Assembly (NCBI RefSeq): GCF_900105475.1
Contig: NZ_LT629777.1
Coordinates: 2,542,001 to 2,606,000, forward strand
Length of the DNA: 64,000 nucleotides
Source: Pseudomonas asplenii
GTDB lineage: Bacteria; Pseudomonadota; Gammaproteobacteria; Pseudomonadales; Pseudomonadaceae
Direction: 5' to 3'
Shown here: in pieces, positions 60,312-64,000 of the stretch
How the letters are laid out: each line of letters opens with the position of its first letter
Position numbering within the stretch: the first letter of the stretch is position 1
The notes under the pieces: model-generated
What the model was told of the DNA's origin: nothing
What the model saw: the letters and a program-made list of their open reading frames with translations, nothing else
Database searches by the model: none
Program-made: the position numbers and the translations under genes

Positions 60312-61253
60312 TTAGCGGAACATCGCGCTGATCGATTCTTCATTGCTGATGCGGCGAACCGCTTCGGCGACCACCGGTGCGATATCCAGTTGGCGGATAC
60401 GCGCACAGGCTTGTGCTGCTGCGGACAACGGGATGGTGTTGGTCACCACCAGTTCGTCCAGCACGGAATTTTCAATGTTCTCGATTGCCCGACCCGACAG
60501 CACAGGGTGTGTGCAGTAGGCAAAGACCTTGGCAGCGCCATGTTCCTTGAGGGCTTTCGCCGCGTGGTACAAGGTGCCGGCGGTGTCGACCATGTCGTCG
60601 ACGAGAATGCAGGTGCGGCCTTCGACATCACCGATGATGTGCATCACTTCGGAGTGGTTGGCCTTCTCACGACGTTTGTCGATGATGCCCAGATCCACAC
60701 CCAGCGACTTGGCAACAGCACGTGCACGCACGACGCCACCAATGTCCGGAGACACGATCATCAGATTTTCGAAACGCTGGTCTTCGATGTCATCCACCAG
60801 AACGGGGGAGCCGTAGATGTTATCTACAGGAATATCGAAGAAACCCTGGATCTGGTCGGCGTGCAGGTCAACCGTGAGTACACGATCGATGCCTACCACG
60901 GTGAGCATGTCAGCCACGACTTTCGCGCTGATAGCCACACGTGCGGAACGCGGACGGCGATCCTGACGGGCGTAACCAAAGTAAGGGATCACCGCAGTGA
61001 TTCGGGTAGCTGAGGAACGGCGGAAGGCATCTGCCATCACGACGAGTTCCATCAGGTTATCGTTGGTCGGAGCGCAAGTCGGCTGAATGATGAAGACGTC
61101 TTTACCGCGGACGTTTTCATTGATCTCAGCGGTAATCTCGCCGTCGGAGAATTTTCCGACAGAGATGTCACCGAGTGGGATATGCAGCTGACGTACGACA
61201 CGCCGAGCCAGATCGGGGTTGGCATTCCCCGTAAAGACCATCATCTTGGACAC
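60312..61253 (-). CDS. prs: Ribose-phosphate pyrophosphokinase (PRPP synthetase)
   Basis: The 313-residue class I enzyme makes PRPP from ribose-5-phosphate and ATP. Motifs include [35 protein letters not shown], the ATP loop [19 protein letters not shown] (metal His/Asp) and the PRPP loop [14 protein letters not shown]. Translation should start at GTG 61253 (MSKMMVF), giving the length known from Pseudomonas. It is preceded by tRNA-Gln and closed by a strong terminator. Confidence 0.97.
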   Translation of the reverse strand: MSKMMVFTGNANPDLARRVVRQLHIPLGDISVGKFSDGEITAEINENVRGKDVFIIQPTCAPTNDNLMELVVMADAFRRSSATRITAVIPYFGYARQDRRPRSARVAISAKVVADMLTVVGIDRVLTVDLHADQIQGFFDIPVDNIYGSPVLVDDIEDQRFENLMIVSPDIGGVVRARAVAKSLGVDLGIIDKRREKANHSEVMHIIGDVEGRTCILVDDMVDTAGTLYHAAKALKEHGAAKVFAYCTHPVLSGRAIENIENSVLDELVVTNTIPLSAAAQACARIRQLDIAPVVAEAVRRISNEESISAMFR

Positions 61254-61299
61254 GCGCAGTACCTGAAGGCTGAGGGTAACCTGGATGAGTATTAGAAAA

Positions 61300-61374
61300 T
61301 GGCAGGGGCGGCTGGATTCGAACCAACGCATGGCAGGATCAAAACCTGCTGCCTTACCGCTTGGCGACGCCCCT
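61300..61374 (-). tRNA. tRNA-Gln (UUG)
   Basis: The 75-base cloverleaf has acceptor AGGGGCG/CGCCCCT, discriminator G, encoded CCA, anticodon loop TTTTGAT (UUG at 61342-61340) and T-arm GTTGGTTCGAATCCAGC. It lies between ispE and prs, the usual Pseudomonas location. Confidence 0.95.
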
Positions 61375-61409
61375 GTATCTGTTGCTACGAGTACTGGGTA
61401 CTCGAATTC

Positions 61410-62261
61410 CTAGAGCAGACTTTGCAGCTTGCGATGCAACATCGAGACGTTGCTACCCTTTGCGACAAACCCTGTATGGGTCTCTGTAAGAAGGGCCGAG
61501 ACTTTATCAGCTTCAGCTTTGCTTGGGAAGGCCCCAAACACACAACTTCCAGTTCCGGTCAATTTCGCTTCGGTAAATTTACCTAGCGAACTCAAGGCAT
61601 TACGTACATCCGGATAACGCCTTGCAACAACCGGCAAGCAGTCATTTCGACTGTTTCCCTCGGGAACGGGGCGCACTTTAATGGGCGCGGAGTCACGTGT
61701 CAACAGCGGATCCGAAAAAATTTCTGCTGTACTTACAGAGACTTGCGGGACCAGCACGACATACCACGGTTCCTCCGGGTCGACCGGAGTGAGTTTTTCC
61801 CCGACACCCTCGGCAAAAGCCGCGTGGCCGCGGACGAAAACCGGCACGTCGGCACCCAGGCTCAGGCCCAGGGTCGCCAGGCGATCCTCGTCCCAGTTCA
61901 GTTGCCAGAGGTGGTTCAGGCCGAGCAGGGTGGTCGCGGCATTCGAGCTGCCACCGCCGATGCCGCCGCCGATGGGCAGGACCTTGTCGATCCAGATGTC
62001 CGCGCCGAGCGTCGATGCGGACTGTTCCTGAAGTTTTTTGGCGGCGCGTACGATCAGGTTACTGTCGTGGGGGACGCCTTCGAACGCGGTGTGCAGGTGA
62101 ATCACGCCGTCATCGCGCAGGGCGAAGCGCAATTCGTCGCCATAATCGAGAAATTGAAACAGCGTCTGCAATTCGTGATAACCGTCGGCTCGGCGACCGA
62201 GGATATGCAGCATCAGGTTCAGCTTGGCCGGCGAGGGCAAGGTCAGTGTGCTGGCGCTCAT
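61410..62261 (-). CDS. ispE: 4-diphosphocytidyl-2-C-methyl-D-erythritol kinase
   Basis: The 283-residue GHMP kinase of the MEP isoprenoid pathway has [20 protein letters not shown] at the N-terminus, the ATP loop [16 protein letters not shown] and [12 protein letters not shown] near the end. It phosphorylates CDP-ME at the 2-hydroxyl. The stop of lolB lies 1 base before its start, so the two are translated in tandem. Confidence 0.96.
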   Translation of the reverse strand: MSASTLTLPSPAKLNLMLHILGRRADGYHELQTLFQFLDYGDELRFALRDDGVIHLHTAFEGVPHDSNLIVRAAKKLQEQSASTLGADIWIDKVLPIGGGIGGGSSNAATTLLGLNHLWQLNWDEDRLATLGLSLGADVPVFVRGHAAFAEGVGEKLTPVDPEEPWYVVLVPQVSVSTAEIFSDPLLTRDSAPIKVRPVPEGNSRNDCLPVVARRYPDVRNALSSLGKFTEAKLTGTGSCVFGAFPSKAEADKVSALLTETHTGFVAKGSNVSMLHRKLQSLL

Positions 62262-62262
62262 G

Positions 62263-62880
62263 TCATTGACCCAGCCGGCGTGGCTGCCATTCCTTGATCA
62301 CCAGGGTGACGTCGAGATCCTGCCCATGCAGCTTCAAGCGCTCGGGCAGCCAGTAGCCGTTCTGTTCGGTATAGCTCAGGTATTCGACCTGCCAGCCATC
62401 CTGCTCCAGGGTGGCGAGCCGGCTGTCGTTGTCCAGGCCCAGGCGGCTTTTGCTGTCGGGCGCGGGCAGGCCGCGAACCCACCAGACCAGATGGGAGACC
62501 GGCAGTTTCCAGCCCAGTTGCTCTTCCAGCAGGGCTTCGGGGCTCTGCGCTTCGTAGCGGCCCTGATTGGCGACTTCCAGCGACACCTGGCCAGGACGCC
62601 CGGTCAGACGTGCGGCACCCCGACCCAGCGGGCCGGAGAGGCGGATGTCGTAATAGTCCTGGCGCTGCAGCCAGAACAGGGTGCCGCTACCGGAATCCTT
62701 GGGCGCGCGGATGCCAACCTTGCCGTTGATCTGCCAGCCGTCGAGGCTGCTCAACTGCTGTTTGTGGCTGGCCCATTGGGCCGGGTCGCCGTGGCCCTCG
62801 ACGGACTCACGGGCGCCGAAGCCCGCACAACCGGCGAGCAGGGCGATCAGGCTGAAAACAACGAGGTGGCGCAGGAACAT
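62263..62880 (-). CDS. lolB: Outer-membrane lipoprotein insertion protein LolB
   Basis: The 205-residue protein has a lipoprotein signal peptide ([17 protein letters not shown], acylated Cys18) and the LolB beta-barrel half ([32 protein letters not shown]). It receives lipoproteins from LolA and inserts them in the outer membrane. It is followed directly by ispE and preceded by the TPR lipoprotein gene (4-base gap), a conserved trio. Confidence 0.94.
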   Translation of the reverse strand: MFLRHLVVFSLIALLAGCAGFGARESVEGHGDPAQWASHKQQLSSLDGWQINGKVGIRAPKDSGSGTLFWLQRQDYYDIRLSGPLGRGAARLTGRPGQVSLEVANQGRYEAQSPEALLEEQLGWKLPVSHLVWWVRGLPAPDSKSRLGLDNDSRLATLEQDGWQVEYLSYTEQNGYWLPERLKLHGQDLDVTLVIKEWQPRRLGQ

Positions 62881-62884
62881 AAGC

Positions 62885-64000
62885 TTACAGAGTCTCGGAA
62901 CCGGTCAGGCGTTTGATGGTGCTACGCAGGAGGGGGCTGTCGGGTTGATCCTTGAGGAACTTGCCCCAGATTTTTCGGGCTTCGCCCTGTTTGCCGTTGG
63001 CCCACAGGACTTCGCCCAGGTGCGCCGCAACCTCCTGGTCGGGGAAACGCTCCAGGGCCTGACGCAGCAGGCGCTCGGCCTCGTCGAGGTTGCCCAGGCG
63101 GAAATTGACCCAGCCGAGGCTGTCGAGCACGGCGGGGTCATCCGGGTTCAACTGGTGGGCTTTTTCAATCAGTTCCTTGGCTTCGGCATAACGGGTCGTA
63201 CGATCCGACAGCGTGTAGCCCAGGGCGTTGAGTGCCATGGCGTTGTCCGGATCGCGCTTGAGAATCGCCCGCAGATCCTTTTCCATCTGCGCCAGATCGT
63301 TGCGTTTCTCCGCTTGCATGGCGCGGGTATAGAGCAGATTGAGATCGTCCGGATACTGCAACAGGGCCTGTTGCAGCACTTTCCAGGCTTGCTCGCCCTG
63401 ATTGTTGGCGGAGAAGATCTCGGCCTCGATCAGGTACAGCTGAATCGCGTAGTCCGGCTGTTCATCACGGGCGGCAGCGAGGCGTTTCGAGGCCTCGGCC
63501 CCCCGTCCGCTGGTGACCAGGATGTCGGTCTGGCGCAGTTGGGCCGGCAGGTAGTCATTGCCTGCGCCGACCTGTTCGTATTCTTCCAGGGCGCCCTGCG
63601 GGTCGTTCTTCTCCTCGGCGATGCGTCCCAGGTTCAGATGGGCCGAGTCGACGTGGCTGTCACGGGCGATCAGTTCCTCGAGATAACCCTTGGCCTCGTC
63701 CCAGGCCTTGGCTTCCAGGCAGACCAGTGCCAGAGAGAAACGCAGCTCGTCGTCTTCCGGATATTGCTGCACCAGGTTGGAAAACTGCACCTTGGCATCG
63801 TCCATGCGGTCCTGTTCGACCAGCATGCGCGCATAGGTCAGGCGCAGGCGCTTGTCATCCGGGTACTTCTTGATGCTTTTTTCCAGCAGCGGAATCGCTT
63901 CCTTGCCGCGATTGAGGTTTTGCAGCAGGCGGGCACGCAGTAGCAGGGGCGCGATTTCGCCATCTTCCGGAGGGTTGTTCTCCAGCAGCGTCAGGGCGCC
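62885..64000 (-). CDS. Tetratricopeptide-repeat protein, 5' end outside window
   Basis: The open frame continues to the right edge, so about 371 C-terminal residues are visible; ATG 63826 is internal because the frame upstream still encodes TPR sequence ([20 protein letters not shown]). At least eight TPR units follow, such as [19 protein letters not shown] and [20 protein letters not shown]. In Pseudomonas this is a 570-odd residue predicted outer-membrane lipoprotein upstream of lolB. It is probably a scaffold of the periplasm; its exact role is unknown. Confidence 0.85.
   Translation of the reverse strand, partial: GALTLLENNPPEDGEIAPLLLRARLLQNLNRGKEAIPLLEKSIKKYPDDKRLRLTYARMLVEQDRMDDAKVQFSNLVQQYPEDDELRFSLALVCLEAKAWDEAKGYLEELIARDSHVDSAHLNLGRIAEEKNDPQGALEEYEQVGAGNDYLPAQLRQTDILVTSGRGAEASKRLAAARDEQPDYAIQLYLIEAEIFSANNQGEQAWKVLQQALLQYPDDLNLLYTRAMQAEKRNDLAQMEKDLRAILKRDPDNAMALNALGYTLSDRTTRYAEAKELIEKAHQLNPDDPAVLDSLGWVNFRLGNLDEAERLLRQALERFPDQEVAAHLGEVLWANGKQGEARKIWGKFLKDQPDSPLLRSTIKRLTGSETL

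Noticed and set aside
1..64000. CRISPR arrays, prophage, IS elements or an integrase
   Set aside because: No regularly spaced repeats, transposase, phage structural gene or recombinase motif was found on either strand.

Overview
The window reads as chromosome of a Pseudomonas of the fluorescens lineage. By eye it is GC-rich. It carries DUF6555- and DUF1652-type small proteins typical of pseudomonads, a BdlA-like PAS-PAS chemoreceptor, and a block whose order (TPR protein, lolB, ispE, tRNA-Gln, prs, rplY, pth, ychF) matches the conserved Pseudomonas housekeeping arrangement. No plasmid, prophage, IS element or CRISPR array is evident.

Layout. 1-9.8 kb: a truncated Tat/lipoprotein phosphoesterase, a short-chain fatty acid transporter, an MHS-type MFS transporter, then a compact operon (APC permease, ROK kinase, SIS-domain isomerase/deglycase) divergent from a ROK repressor. 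The gap between them holds a 21-bp near-perfect palindrome. 9.9-22.4 kb: three chemoreceptors interspersed with RidA, a HigBA-2-like toxin-antitoxin pair under a 25-bp perfect palindrome, a DyP peroxidase, PgeF, DdlA, tRNA-Met and a fosmidomycin-resistance-type exporter.

22.5-38.4 kb is one sugar-acid district. An aldose 1-dehydrogenase of the SDR family, a periplasmic mutarotase, an AraFGH-like ABC importer, an SMP-30 lactonase, an AraD1/GguC-type FAH protein and an IlvD/Edd-type arabonate dehydratase make up a non-phosphorylative L-arabinose route. Next to it a FadR-type GntR regulator and an IclR regulator flank dgoKADT, the DeLey-Doudoroff galactonate route. Three sites fitting the FadR-subfamily motif TNGTNNNACNA lie in the two key intergenic regions and tie the arabinose part to the GntR protein. 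Pseudomonad aldose dehydrogenases of this kind often oxidise both L-arabinose and D-galactose, which would explain why the two pathways sit together.

39.2-57.6 kb is the most unusual part: sixteen tightly packed, often overlapping plus-strand genes for a surface glycan exported by an ABC (Wzm/Wzt) transporter. They begin with a B12-type radical SAM enzyme, a GHMP sugar kinase, a GDP-fucose-synthase-like reductase, a two-subunit transketolase and a PLP enzyme in which the catalytic lysine is replaced by histidine, as in the 3-dehydratase ColD. A nucleotidyltransferase and an epimerase follow. After Wzm/Wzt come two sulfotransferase-like proteins, three glycosyltransferase-like proteins and an APS kinase. 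The inferred product is a sulfated polysaccharide containing a 3-deoxy, possibly two-carbon-branched, sugar. Three neighbouring proteins share a roughly 55-residue module, present four times in total, that I cannot assign to a named domain.

57.7-64 kb returns to housekeeping genes, ending in a TPR protein cut by the window edge.
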